46,417 nucleotides of DNA, from contig NZ_RJJX01000004.1 in assembly GCF_003996985.1 (NCBI RefSeq), positions 1 to 46,417 of the forward strand, given 5' to 3'. The notes beneath the pieces were generated by a model that had not been told where the DNA came from, searched no databases, and worked only from the letters and a program-made list of their open reading frames with translations. The DNA comes from Ancylomarina longa. GTDB lineage: Bacteria > Bacteroidota > Bacteroidia > Bacteroidales > Marinifilaceae. Shown here piece after piece: positions 34,535-43,307 of the stretch. Within the stretch, counting starts at the first letter, position 1. Every line of letters starts with the position of its first letter. Position numbers and translations under genes: made by a program.

Positions 34535-37063
34535 ATGAGATATTTCATTTGTCTTGTCATCCTGTTTTCCTCTCTTTCAGAATTACATGCAGATCATGGA
34601 TTACATTTCAAATCGAATGAAGTTGCGAAGGAACTAAGGACAGGTGTCGATATAACCCACAAAAGCAATATATCTTACAATACAAGTTTTAGCATACATT
34701 TTGCTATTTCATTTAGGGATAGTGACACTCATTATGGCGATATTTTATCGCTAAAAGAAATAAATGGGAACAAACTCATTCAGGTTAACTTTCGGGATCC
34801 GGATCTTTTTGTAATTTATAATAAACGGGAAACAAAATTTCATTGCAATTTTAAAGAATTGGGAATCCAAAATAACCGTTGGATCTCTTTCGAATTAAAA
34901 ATTGATGCAAAAAATGAAAATCTACAACTCTTGTTTGGAGATACAATTCTCAACACTAGTATTAAATTTCCTCAGAATTCTGAATTTGCACTATCACTTG
35001 GTGTTGTTAATAAATATGGTTTCGTTATTGATGAAGTACCTTCGATTTCAATCAAGGATCTAAGTATCCGGATAAATGGTTCTCCAAAACATTTGTGGCC
35101 ATTTCGAAAAACGGATTCAAATCTCCTTCGAGATATTTTATCGAGTAGAACCGCAAAAATATATAATCCTGATTGGGTTGTAGATTATCACAATAAATGG
35201 GCTCCTCTTGATTCATTTACATTTTCCACCATTCCGTCGATGGCATTTGATTCTCAAAAAGAGATTCTATATTTTGTGATGAATAATGGAGATATTAGTT
35301 CTTATGATCTACGAACAAAACAATTCTCAACTCTAACTGTACATTCAGGTTATCCTAGTTTTGAAAAGTCACAGCAGGTAATCATAAACAAAGGGGAAAT
35401 TCTATCCTATAGTTTCAATAGAAACAGAACCTCAAGTTATAATTTTAAAACTCACCAATGGAGTAAAAATAAGAAAAGTTCCCTTGATGATATTCCAAAA
35501 TTCTGGCATCACAATAAACTAATTCACCCGATAACGAAAGAAATCACCACTATTTGCGGATACGGATTTTACTCCTATTATAATAAAATTCAGTCCTTTA
35601 ATAAAGAAAGTAATACATGGAATGAATTAAAATTTACAGGAGATACCATTCAACCCAGATACTTAGCTTCCTTTGGCTCTTCATCAAAAGATTCCAATAT
35701 CGGTTATCTTTTTGGTGGCTTGGGTAATTCTCTGGGAAAACAGATTCTCGGTAAAGAGTTCTATTATGATCTTTATAAAATTGATTTTAAAAAGAAGTGC
35801 ATCAAAAAACTTTGGAATTATAAATGTAAGGATGATAAGTTTCAATATTTACCTGTAAATACCATGATTACTGATAATGACAGTTGTTTTTACACCATCA
35901 TGTTTCCTGCATTAAAGAGGAATACTTATCTAAAAGTTGTAAAAGGATTTATTAATAATTCTAGGTTGGTTTTTATTGGGGATAGTATTCCGTATGACTT
36001 TTTAGATGTTGAATCCTTTGCTGATTTATATTATTGGAAGAGTGAAAATAAATTAATTGCATTAACATCTCACTTAGCTTCGGATAATACATACCATGTG
36101 AATTTACACTCTATCAGTTATGCTCCGGATGAGGAAGCAGAATTAAATCTTGATGCCAGATCTCTTCCTCTATCAATAAAAATATTCTATTCTTGCTTTG
36201 CATTGTTCCTATTGATTCTTGCTTTAATAATTAGAAAAAAAATACGAGCCAAACATCAGTCTGAGAAAGAACTAGTTTCTCATGTCAGCACATTCGATAT
36301 AGAACCAATAATAAGCTACAAAATTCCTCTGGTAAACGCGATACTTTTATTTGGGGGCTTTCAAGTATTTGACAGTAAAAGTAAAAACATAAGCTATCGC
36401 TTTAGTCCCACCTTAAAGGAATTATTTTTACTGATATTATTATATTCTACTGAAAATGGGAAAGGCATTTCTTCAAGAAGGATTCAAGAATACCTTTGGC
36501 CTGATAAACCTGAAAGTAAAGCAAAAAATAACAGAGGGGTTAATATTAAAAAATTAAGGAGCATTTTAGAAGATATTTCTGGCTTAGAAATAATATATGA
36601 CAACAATTATTGGAAACTAACCTCCGATGATTCCATTTTTTGTGACTTAATTCATATCACTAATGAAATAAAAAAATTCAAAGAATCCGGAAATATTGAA
36701 AAGCTGGAAGAAATACTTCAAATTCTTAAAAGAGGTACCCTTTTAAGAGATATTTTTCCGGAATGGCTTGATTCTTTTAAAGATAAAAATACCGGAAAAA
36801 TTGTAAATTTTCTTGAGAATATTGTATCGCAAGCAGATCTTAATACAAGCTTGCGCTTAAGAATTTCAAATGTAATTTTTGAATTTGATCAAATGAATGA
36901 GACTGCTTTAAGAGTGAAATGTTCTTTGCTTAGTTCAGAAGGAAAACATAGTCTTTCTGTTGAAACTTATGAGAATTATAAAAAACTATATTCCAAATTT
37001 TATAATGAAGAATATAAATTCTCCTTTAAAGATATCGCTAAAGATTTAACAGTTATGCACTAA
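34535..37063 (+). CDS. Membrane-spanning one-component regulator: LamG/Kelch-like sensor fused to a SARP/BTAD-type winged helix
   Basis: An 842-residue protein. The signal peptide (1-19) is followed by a concanavalin/LamG-like beta domain (about 25-205) and a Kelch-like beta-propeller (about 215-540, with FGSSSKDSNIGYLFGGLGN), both periplasmic. One membrane helix follows at about 546-568, then basic residues. Residues about 604-707 are an OmpR/SARP-type winged helix: LFGGFQVF, SPTLKELFLLILL, YLWPDKPESKAKNNRGVNIK, LRSILEDISGLEI, and a following D. The tail (708-842) is helical, like a BTAD/TPR domain. It has no kinase or receiver, so ligand binding outside may signal directly to DNA binding inside. 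It is transcribed away from susC and is the likely PUL activator. Many such proteins would be annotated merely as Kelch or galactose-oxidase-like. Confidence 0.82.
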   Translation: MRYFICLVILFSSLSELHADHGLHFKSNEVAKELRTGVDITHKSNISYNTSFSIHFAISFRDSDTHYGDILSLKEINGNKLIQVNFRDPDLFVIYNKRETKFHCNFKELGIQNNRWISFELKIDAKNENLQLLFGDTILNTSIKFPQNSEFALSLGVVNKYGFVIDEVPSISIKDLSIRINGSPKHLWPFRKTDSNLLRDILSSRTAKIYNPDWVVDYHNKWAPLDSFTFSTIPSMAFDSQKEILYFVMNNGDISSYDLRTKQFSTLTVHSGYPSFEKSQQVIINKGEILSYSFNRNRTSSYNFKTHQWSKNKKSSLDDIPKFWHHNKLIHPITKEITTICGYGFYSYYNKIQSFNKESNTWNELKFTGDTIQPRYLASFGSSSKDSNIGYLFGGLGNSLGKQILGKEFYYDLYKIDFKKKCIKKLWNYKCKDDKFQYLPVNTMITDNDSCFYTIMFPALKRNTYLKVVKGFINNSRLVFIGDSIPYDFLDVESFADLYYWKSENKLIALTSHLASDNTYHVNLHSISYAPDEEAELNLDARSLPLSIKIFYSCFALFLLILALIIRKKIRAKHQSEKELVSHVSTFDIEPIISYKIPLVNAILLFGGFQVFDSKSKNISYRFSPTLKELFLLILLYSTENGKGISSRRIQEYLWPDKPESKAKNNRGVNIKKLRSILEDISGLEIIYDNNYWKLTSDDSIFCDLIHITNEIKKFKESGNIEKLEEILQILKRGTLLRDIFPEWLDSFKDKNTGKIVNFLENIVSQADLNTSLRLRISNVIFEFDQMNETALRVKCSLLSSEGKHSLSVETYENYKKLYSKFYNEEYKFSFKDIAKDLTVMH

Positions 37064-37064
37064 T

Positions 37065-37092
37065 TAAAAAACCCCGGACTTTTCCGGGGTTT
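37065..37092. terminator. Bidirectional intrinsic terminator
   Basis: A GC-rich 9-bp perfect stem (37069-37077 with 37084-37092) and 6-base loop, 5 bases after the regulator stop. The minus-strand side is followed by six T, and the plus side ends in TTT. It can stop the regulator transcript and also the GH125 operon arriving from the right, whose stop codon is at 37255. The 191-base convergent gap 37064-37254 holds no gene. Confidence 0.85.
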
Positions 37093-37254
37093 CCACAACT
37101 AATTTAATCTAATTACTAAATCTAAAACGATTTAAGAGGATCCAGAAAGAGATTCCTGCTAAAGTCTCTCCTTCCGGTTAGCACACTACTACTATAAATT
37201 AATAATCAGCCCTTTCTTCTCACTTCTATCTGTTTAATACTTGCTACGAATTAT

Positions 37255-38682
37255 TTAGATAGAAGCTAAAATGGAAGGCCTTTCTTTATAGACTTTAAGA
37301 ACTAATTCACCAAACAAGGTATTCGCCCAAGCAAACCAGGATCTGGTATAATTTTCAGGATTATCTTTATGGAATGTTTCATGCATAAATCCGGTTCCCG
37401 CATGAGATTTCATGAGCATTTTCAGACAAGCAATAATTTCCTCATCTTTCTCTGATGTTATTGCTCTCATAATAATACTCATTGGCCAAATCTGGTCAAC
37501 ACCGACATGCGGACCTCCAATTCCTTCGGCATATTTACCTTTAAAAAACCAAGGATTCTTTATACTCAAAATAAATTCACGTGTACTCAGATAAACAGGA
37601 TCATTTGGTTTAAGTGCACCTAAATATGGCAAAGACAATAAACTTGGGATATTTGCATCATCCATAAAGAGTTTGTTTCCAAAACCATCTACTTCAAATG
37701 CAATGGTCCTGCCATAATCCAGATGCTTTGAAATCGCAAACTCACCCAATGCAATCTCCACTTCTTGAGCCAATTCTAACGCTTCTTTTGCAAGTACAGT
37801 ATCAATTTGCAATTGAGCTAAAATCTCAGACAATTGCTTTAAGGAAACTACAGCAAAATAATTCGATGGTATCAAAAAAGGCAATACGGTAGCATCATCA
37901 GAAGGTCGAAAAGATGAAACAATTAAACCAATTGGATTCATCGGATTTCCATAACCATTTCCTGGCAGGGTGTCGTATGGATTAGATGTTTTTCGTTGAA
38001 AAGTATAAGATCCTCTTCCTTCTTTTCTTTGCTGTTCTTTAAATGTTTTTACAATTTTTTTGGCGGCTTCTTGCCATTGTGTATCAAAGCAACTTACATC
38101 TCCGGTGGCTTTCCAATAATGATATGCCAAACGGATGGTATAACACAAAGAATCAATTTCCCATTTTCTTTCATGTAATTCTGGCTTCATATCCGTATTA
38201 TCACTTTCCCAATGACTTCCCTCCGAATCTTTGTTAAAAGCATTTGCATAGGAATCAATATTTACACACTTAGTTTGTCTGTTTATTAAACCCTGAAATA
38301 ATTTTCTCAAATGTTCATCTCCATCAACAAATGGCAAATATGGCCAGACCTGAGCTGTAGAATCTCTCAACCACATGGCGTTAATATCTCCGGTAATCAC
38401 AAATGTGTCTGGCCTTCCCTTTTCTTCTGAATAGTAAACTGTAGAATCCAGCGTATTAGGAAAGCAATTTTCAAACATCCATGCTAATTCCGGATTCCTT
38501 ATCTCTTTTTTAACCTTATCTATAATTTCATCAATAACAGGACTTACAAACAAACGATTATCAGGAAGAGGTCTATTAGAGATATACTTCATTTGTTTTA
38601 ATGATGCATATCCTTTCATCCCTGTAAGGGCAATGCCTCCGGTAAATAGAATTGAATTTTTAAAAAATGTTCTTCTTTCCAT
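37255..38682 (-). CDS. GH125 exo-alpha-1,6-mannosidase
   Basis: A 475-residue (alpha/alpha)6-barrel enzyme of family GH125. The N-terminus MERRTFFKNSILFTGGIAL carries a twin-arginine-like motif (RRTFFK) and a hydrophobic stretch, so export, possibly folded through Tat, is likely. Family segments: MFENCFPNTLDSTVYY, NAMWLRDSTAQVWPYLPF, ERKWEIDSLCY with the candidate acid Asp177, and GFMHETFHKDNPENYTRSW with the candidate base Glu435. GH125 enzymes are inverting, metal-independent exo-alpha-1,6-mannosidases. It would remove alpha-1,6-mannose exposed after GH92 action. It is the last gene of the lacI-MFS-ROK-GH125 operon, 17 bases after the ROK gene. Confidence 0.94.
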   Translation of the reverse strand: MERRTFFKNSILFTGGIALTGMKGYASLKQMKYISNRPLPDNRLFVSPVIDEIIDKVKKEIRNPELAWMFENCFPNTLDSTVYYSEEKGRPDTFVITGDINAMWLRDSTAQVWPYLPFVDGDEHLRKLFQGLINRQTKCVNIDSYANAFNKDSEGSHWESDNTDMKPELHERKWEIDSLCYTIRLAYHYWKATGDVSCFDTQWQEAAKKIVKTFKEQQRKEGRGSYTFQRKTSNPYDTLPGNGYGNPMNPIGLIVSSFRPSDDATVLPFLIPSNYFAVVSLKQLSEILAQLQIDTVLAKEALELAQEVEIALGEFAISKHLDYGRTIAFEVDGFGNKLFMDDANIPSLLSLPYLGALKPNDPVYLSTREFILSIKNPWFFKGKYAEGIGGPHVGVDQIWPMSIIMRAITSEKDEEIIACLKMLMKSHAGTGFMHETFHKDNPENYTRSWFAWANTLFGELVLKVYKERPSILASI

Positions 38683-38699
38683 GTTTGCAGATTCAATAT

Positions 38700-39803
38700 T
38701 TATTCTGGAAGATTCTTTAAGGCAAAAGCATAAGCACCTAAGCCAATTGCTCTACTTGCTCCCAGTTTACTGGAGCAAACAGCTAATTTTGGTATTGGGT
38801 CATATTTAATTGTTTTATCGGTACCTGGAATTTTAATCTCCTTCGATCGGTCCTTGGCAAATTCCAAAAATTCATTTTCGTTGTCGATATTATAAACTTT
38901 TTGAACCAAACGAGGTAAAGCTTCACCATTAGCCTTATGGCATTTACCATTCATCTCTTTTAATGCAGCAGGCATATATAATTGATATGCTCCCGTTAGT
39001 CCTCCTCCGATTACAGCAATTCCATCCGTGATAGTGAATAAATTGGCCAAACTATCCCCCAAACATTTACCAAACTGTTCAAAAGCCAGTAAAGCAGCTT
39101 TTTGATCCGACTGATTCTTATTTAGAGCAATATCATGAATATCCTTAGGCATTAAATAGTCTGGATATTGTCCGATTGCATTTTCAAGAAAAACACGTTG
39201 TATTGCTCTAGTACTAATTCCCTCCTCGGCAAAGCGTTCCGGAAACAATCTGGAACTTGTTAACCACACCTCTGCTGCAATAGAGTTATCCCCTATGAAT
39301 AATTCATCATTATGAACCAAGCCACCACCAAAACCGGTTCCTAAGGTTACCCCAATTAAATTACGATATTGCTTTGCGCTATTCTCTGCCTTTAATCGCT
39401 TATTGATTTCGGGCAGAACACCTCCTAAAGCCTCTCCATATGCAAATAAATCACCATCATTATTGATAAAAACAGGGATATTAAAATATTCTTCCAACAT
39501 TGGACCAAGTGCTACCCCACCTTTAAATGCCGGTAAATTAGGTAAATCTCCAATGATCCCATTTTTATAATCAGCCGGACCGGGAAATGCAAAACTTATA
39601 GCAACTGGCTTTTCTTGGAGAACATTTAACACCTCCCGAAAACCATCGATTATTGTTTGCAAACAAACCTCCAGGTTATCAGCATTTGCTGGTTTGCAAA
39701 TTGGTTCAACGATCTCCTCCCCGCTTTTTATGGCCGAAAAAACAAAATTAGTTCCTCCTGCATCAAGCGTTAACACCACTCTTTTATCGCTCCAAATATT
39801 CAT
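38700..39803 (-). CDS. ROK family sugar kinase (probable manno- or glucokinase)
   Basis: A 367-residue cytoplasmic kinase of the ROK/hexokinase-like fold. Phosphate loop 1 is LTLDAGGTNFVFSAI. The catalytic aspartate lies in FINNDGDLFAYGEA. The second ATP loop is IGVTLGTGFGGGL, and the adenosine motif is GIAVIGGGLTGAY. It lacks the zinc-binding HxCGCGxxGCxE cluster of most ROK kinases; the equivalent region reads SIAAEVWLTSSRLF. Its place between a sugar MFS transporter and a GH125 mannosidase suggests phosphorylation of mannose to mannose-6-phosphate. It starts 1 base after the MFS stop, so translation is coupled. Sugar specificity is inferred from context only. Confidence 0.88.
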   Translation of the reverse strand: MNIWSDKRVVLTLDAGGTNFVFSAIKSGEEIVEPICKPANADNLEVCLQTIIDGFREVLNVLQEKPVAISFAFPGPADYKNGIIGDLPNLPAFKGGVALGPMLEEYFNIPVFINNDGDLFAYGEALGGVLPEINKRLKAENSAKQYRNLIGVTLGTGFGGGLVHNDELFIGDNSIAAEVWLTSSRLFPERFAEEGISTRAIQRVFLENAIGQYPDYLMPKDIHDIALNKNQSDQKAALLAFEQFGKCLGDSLANLFTITDGIAVIGGGLTGAYQLYMPAALKEMNGKCHKANGEALPRLVQKVYNIDNENEFLEFAKDRSKEIKIPGTDKTIKYDPIPKLAVCSSKLGASRAIGLGAYAFALKNLPE

Positions 39804-39804
39804 G

Positions 39805-40965
39805 TTATACCTGTTTTATATTATAAAATGATAATCCCAAAATGTAGACAATACATAGCATCGGAACAGCAAATCCTACCATAAGTGTGAAAATATCCAC
39901 AACTGCACCAAAAATAAGAGGTACTATTGCCCCTCCAATAATCGCAGTTACCATTAATCCGGAAATTTCATTACTCCTTTCTGGCATTGCATCAATGGTG
40001 ATGGAAAATACCAGCGGAAATATATTGGCAAAGCCTAATCCAATAATAAATATAGACACAAAGCCAAATAGAGAAGTGGTGGCAAAATATAAACTTGCAA
40101 TTCCCAATATGGATAAGAGGGTAGTTAATCTCAAAAATTTTGAAGGTATCATCCAATTAAGAATAACCCCACCGAGAAATCGCCCAATCATTAAGGATAA
40201 AAAGAAAAATAATGTTCCCCACAAACCCATTTCTTTAATATCGAAATTAAATTTATATTCCAGGTAATTAGGCAACTTAGCACTCATACTAACCTCTGCA
40301 CCAACATAAAGGAAAATAGCTAGTACCATAAAAAAAACATATCTGTTTTTCAGTAAAGCCAAAACTGATCCAAATGATGCTGGCGAGGAAGTATTATTTT
40401 TCTTTTCATCAATTTTTACAATCCATAAATAAATTACTGCAATAAGCACCAATATGGCATATATCGGAAATAGTATCTTCCAATCTAAACCCCAATATTT
40501 AGCAGCTAACAAAGGGAGTAATGCTCCCGACAGGGAACCTATAGCTTTAATAAACTGACCAAAGGATAAATTTCGCGAGTATTTTCCATCAGGAGATACA
40601 TCTCTCATTATTGGATTTCCCGCGACTTGCAATAAAGTTGCTCCCGTACCAAGTAAAAGAAGAGATGCCAATAATAAACCAAAGGAAGCAAACTGACCTA
40701 TAATGGGCAAAAGTAAGCCAATTAATGCAGCAATCATTCCTAATACCAATACATGTTTTTTCCCCTTTCTATCCTGATACAATCCCATCGGCACGGAAAG
40801 TAGTCCAAACATAATAAACCCCATAAATGTAACAAAACCAGCTAAAAAATTAGAAAGTTGATATTCACTTTGAAGCTGACTTGTTAATGGACCCACAACA
40901 TCTCCAAAACCCATACATAAAAATGCCAGAAAAACGGGACCTGATTTTAAATAATTATTTTTCAT
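39805..40965 (-). CDS. MFS sugar transporter (FHS-type hexose permease)
   Basis: A 386-residue inner-membrane protein with about 12 transmembrane helices. Its start (FLAFLCMGFGDVVGPLTSQL, FLAGFVTFMGFIMFGLLSVP) and the GLYQDRKGKKHVLVLG loop between helices 2 and 3 match the fucose/glucose/galactose:proton symporter group of the major facilitator superfamily. The expected role is uptake of free hexose, most likely mannose released by GH92 and GH125 in the periplasm, for the adjacent ROK kinase. It lies 6 bases after the lacI-type gene and 1 base before the kinase gene. Confidence 0.93.
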   Translation of the reverse strand: MKNNYLKSGPVFLAFLCMGFGDVVGPLTSQLQSEYQLSNFLAGFVTFMGFIMFGLLSVPMGLYQDRKGKKHVLVLGMIAALIGLLLPIIGQFASFGLLLASLLLLGTGATLLQVAGNPIMRDVSPDGKYSRNLSFGQFIKAIGSLSGALLPLLAAKYWGLDWKILFPIYAILVLIAVIYLWIVKIDEKKNNTSSPASFGSVLALLKNRYVFFMVLAIFLYVGAEVSMSAKLPNYLEYKFNFDIKEMGLWGTLFFFLSLMIGRFLGGVILNWMIPSKFLRLTTLLSILGIASLYFATTSLFGFVSIFIIGLGFANIFPLVFSITIDAMPERSNEISGLMVTAIIGGAIVPLIFGAVVDIFTLMVGFAVPMLCIVYILGLSFYNIKQV

Positions 40966-40971
40966 AAATTC

Positions 40972-41967
40972 TTAACGTTCTATTAATTTAGGTTTTAACT
41001 CAATTCTTTTTATTACTCTATCATTTGATTGAATCACTTCTTTTAATATATCAACTGCGTACTTAGCTATTTCCTCAATTGGTTGTGCAACAGAAACAAC
41101 TCTAGGTATTGAATAATCGAATAAATCCAGATTATCAAAACTCACAAATTTAATCTCTGACAAATCCTTCTTGTGAATGGTATTCATCCACCAAATAGCA
41201 ATAGCTGTAATCTGGTTATTTGTAAAGGCAATCGCATCAACCTTTTGACTCATTAAGTAATTTAGTTGTGCCTGTGTACTCTCCTGCAAATCGTTATTAT
41301 CCACAATACGAATCAAGTTTTCATCCAATTTTATGCTATTCTTTGCCAGGGCATCTTTATAACCATTAATCCTAAGTTTTAAGGAATAAATATTTGGGGT
41401 AATGGATAATAATCCAATTTTAGTTGCTCCTTTATCAATTATCTTTTGAACCGCCTCTCTCATCGGTTTCTGATTTTCAACTAAGATATAATTCGCATTA
41501 AAATCAGGATCCTCCCTATCGAAAAACACCATCGGAAAATTCTGGGCAGACAAGGTTTTTAACCGATGAAGATCCGAAAAGCAAGAAGCTATAATTAATC
41601 CGTCTACCTGTCTATTGACAAACATACTGAGCAATAAATCTTCCTTTTCCTGCTTCTCATCAGTACTGCCAATAATCAAATGATATCCTTGCTCCCACAG
41701 CAAATCCTCAATCAATCTGCCAATACGGGCGTAAAAGGGATTTGAAATATCTGGCACCAAATAACCAATTGTATTTGTCTTGCCATTTTTCAAACTCTTA
41801 GCAATCTGATTGGGTTGGTAATTAACTTTGCGAACATATTCAAGAATAATTTCTTGGGTTCTTTTACTAATATTCTTCTCGTCTCCCTTGTTATTCAAAA
41901 CAAACGAAATGGTTGTCTTGGAAAATCCAAGCTCCTTCGCAATATCATTTATAGATTTTTTTTTCAC
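40972..41967 (-). CDS. LacI family transcriptional regulator
   Basis: A 331-residue DNA-binding regulator. The N-terminal LacI helix-turn-helix reads INDIAKELGFSKTTISFVLN, followed by the hinge helix region NQIAKSLKNGKTNTIGYLVP and a periplasmic-binding-protein-like sensor domain (SNPFYARIGRLIEDLLWEQG, VDGLIIASCFSD, KIGLLSITPN). It heads the operon with MFS, ROK and GH125 genes and probably responds to a mannose-derived sugar. Two palindromes of LacI operator type lie at 41979-42003, 12 to 36 bases before its start codon, indicating autoregulation of the whole operon. Confidence 0.95.
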   Translation of the reverse strand: MKKKSINDIAKELGFSKTTISFVLNNKGDEKNISKRTQEIILEYVRKVNYQPNQIAKSLKNGKTNTIGYLVPDISNPFYARIGRLIEDLLWEQGYHLIIGSTDEKQEKEDLLLSMFVNRQVDGLIIASCFSDLHRLKTLSAQNFPMVFFDREDPDFNANYILVENQKPMREAVQKIIDKGATKIGLLSITPNIYSLKLRINGYKDALAKNSIKLDENLIRIVDNNDLQESTQAQLNYLMSQKVDAIAFTNNQITAIAIWWMNTIHKKDLSEIKFVSFDNLDLFDYSIPRVVSVAQPIEEIAKYAVDILKEVIQSNDRVIKRIELKPKLIER

Positions 41968-41978
41968 TTCCTACAGAC

Positions 41979-42003
41979 TAAACCGTTTTACTAAATCGAT
42001 TTA
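41979..42003. promoter_or_regulatory. Tandem LacI-type operators before the lacI-MFS-ROK-GH125 operon
   Basis: TAAACCGTTTTA (41979-41990) and TAAATCGATTTA (41992-42003) both fit TAAAnCGnTTTA; the second is a perfect 12-bp palindrome. Their centres are 13 bp apart. The central CG flanked by AAA/TTT arms is characteristic of LacI-family sites. The adjacent gene is a LacI regulator, so self-repression is the simplest reading. Confidence 0.65.
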
Positions 42004-42385
42004 TCAAATGTATGGAAATTTTTCTGAATCCAAAATAACATTTCTAATAATAGCTGATTTCAAATAAAATTACACCCACTCACCCCGACGTAAGTATCTG
42101 TTTTTCGTGCATTACACATCCAATTCAATAAGTAATATTTTTTCTTCATTATCCATATTAGAGATAATAGCTTCGTCCATTCCATTACTTAGTACCTATT
42201 ATCTATATTCACGAAAAAGTACTACATTTGATATTCAACTTTACAGGTTGAGTCACACCACCACTCTTTAAACGATTTCTCTATCGGTAGTATTTCATGC
42301 TTTTCCTGCATTACATTAAATATGAAGATGCCTGCAAATTGCTGAGTTTAAACACAAAATTTTAAATGTATTATAATTTCATTTC
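42004..42385. other. Divergent intergenic region between lacI-type gene and proC
   Basis: These 382 bases contain no supportable gene. They hold a 15-bp direct repeat with one mismatch (TTTTCGTGCATTACA at 42102-42116 and TTTTCCTGCATTACA at 42301-42315), an inverted copy of part of it (CACGAAAAA, 42210-42218), and a weak LacI-like site near 42268-42279. The promoters for both flanking genes must lie here, but I cannot point to convincing boxes. Confidence 0.5.
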
Positions 42386-43183
42386 ATGAAAAATAGAGGA
42401 ATATGTATTATCGGTTGTGGTAATTTAGGGAAGTCGATTGCCAATGGTTTATTAAATAACAAAGAATTAAGCCCTTCTAATATAACGGTAACCAGAAGAA
42501 CTTTATCTAAAATAACAGATCTGAAGGATGCAGGTATTAATATTACATCTGATAATGTAATGGCTGTTCGAAACAGCAATATTATATTACTTGCAGTGAA
42601 GCCTTATAACGTATCTAAAATTATTAACGAAATTAGGAGCGAAATTAAAGCGGAGCAGCATATTTTGGTTTCTCTGGCAACTGGCTTAAGTACATCTGAA
42701 ATATCGGAGATGTTAGAGCATAAAATTCCGGTATTTAGAGCCATGCCTAATATTGCCGCAAATATCAGGGAATCTATAACTTGTATCTGTGATAAAAATG
42801 CCATCGCAGAAGAAGTGAAGATGGTGAAATTTATTTTTGATTCCATTGGTGAAAGCCTTATCATCAATGAAGAATTAATGGAGGCAGCAACCATTCTGGG
42901 TGCATGCGGAATCGCATTTGTATTCAGATTCATCAGAGCAATGATTCAAGGTGGAATTCAAATTGGATTTGATGCTAACACAGCAAAACAGATTGTTTCA
43001 CAAACTGTGAAAGGAGCAGCCGAAATGCTTCAAAAGAACAATAATCATCCGGAATCAGAAATTGACAAAGTCACCACACCTAAAGGTTGCACCATTGTAG
43101 GATTGAATGAGATGGAACATCGGGGATTTTCCTCCGCCTTAATTCGAGGAATTGTAACTTCTTTTGAAAAGATTGAAAAGTAG
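42386..43183 (+). CDS. proC: Pyrroline-5-carboxylate reductase
   Basis: A 265-residue cytoplasmic enzyme performing the last step of proline synthesis, reducing 1-pyrroline-5-carboxylate with NAD(P)H. The N-terminal Rossmann motif is CIIGCGNLGKSIANGLL, followed by VTRRT, where the phosphate of NADPH would bind. The middle has ILLAVKPYNV and FRAMPNIAANI, and the C-terminal dimerisation part has the family signature region with LGACGIAFVFRFIRAMIQGG and VTTPKGCTIVGLNEMEHRGF, matching the conserved V.SPGGTT..GL..LE..G. The length matches E. coli ProC (269). It stands alone, with a hairpin at 43247-43283 downstream. Confidence 0.95.
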   Translation: MKNRGICIIGCGNLGKSIANGLLNNKELSPSNITVTRRTLSKITDLKDAGINITSDNVMAVRNSNIILLAVKPYNVSKIINEIRSEIKAEQHILVSLATGLSTSEISEMLEHKIPVFRAMPNIAANIRESITCICDKNAIAEEVKMVKFIFDSIGESLIINEELMEAATILGACGIAFVFRFIRAMIQGGIQIGFDANTAKQIVSQTVKGAAEMLQKNNNHPESEIDKVTTPKGCTIVGLNEMEHRGFSSALIRGIVTSFEKIEK

Positions 43184-43246
43184 ATAGATACATTCTGCAT
43201 ATCATTATTCTGCTGCCCTATCTATTAATATGTACACTTTAATATT

Positions 43247-43283
43247 ATTTGATTCTCCTAAAAGAAAATCGGGAGAATCAAAT
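43247..43283. terminator. Hairpin between convergent proC and protease genes
   Basis: A perfect 12-bp stem (43247-43258 with 43272-43283) and 13-base loop lie between two convergent stop codons. T tracts are poor on both sides, but the position suggests a shared bidirectional terminator. Confidence 0.65.
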
Positions 43284-43307
43284 ATTCTGATATTTAAAGA
43301 ATTCATT

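Noticed and set aside
37123-37134. TAAAACGATTTA, a near match to the LacI-type operator
   Set aside because: It lies in the convergent gap downstream of both flanking genes, has one mismatched pair at the centre, and has no promoter to control. Probably chance in AT-rich DNA.
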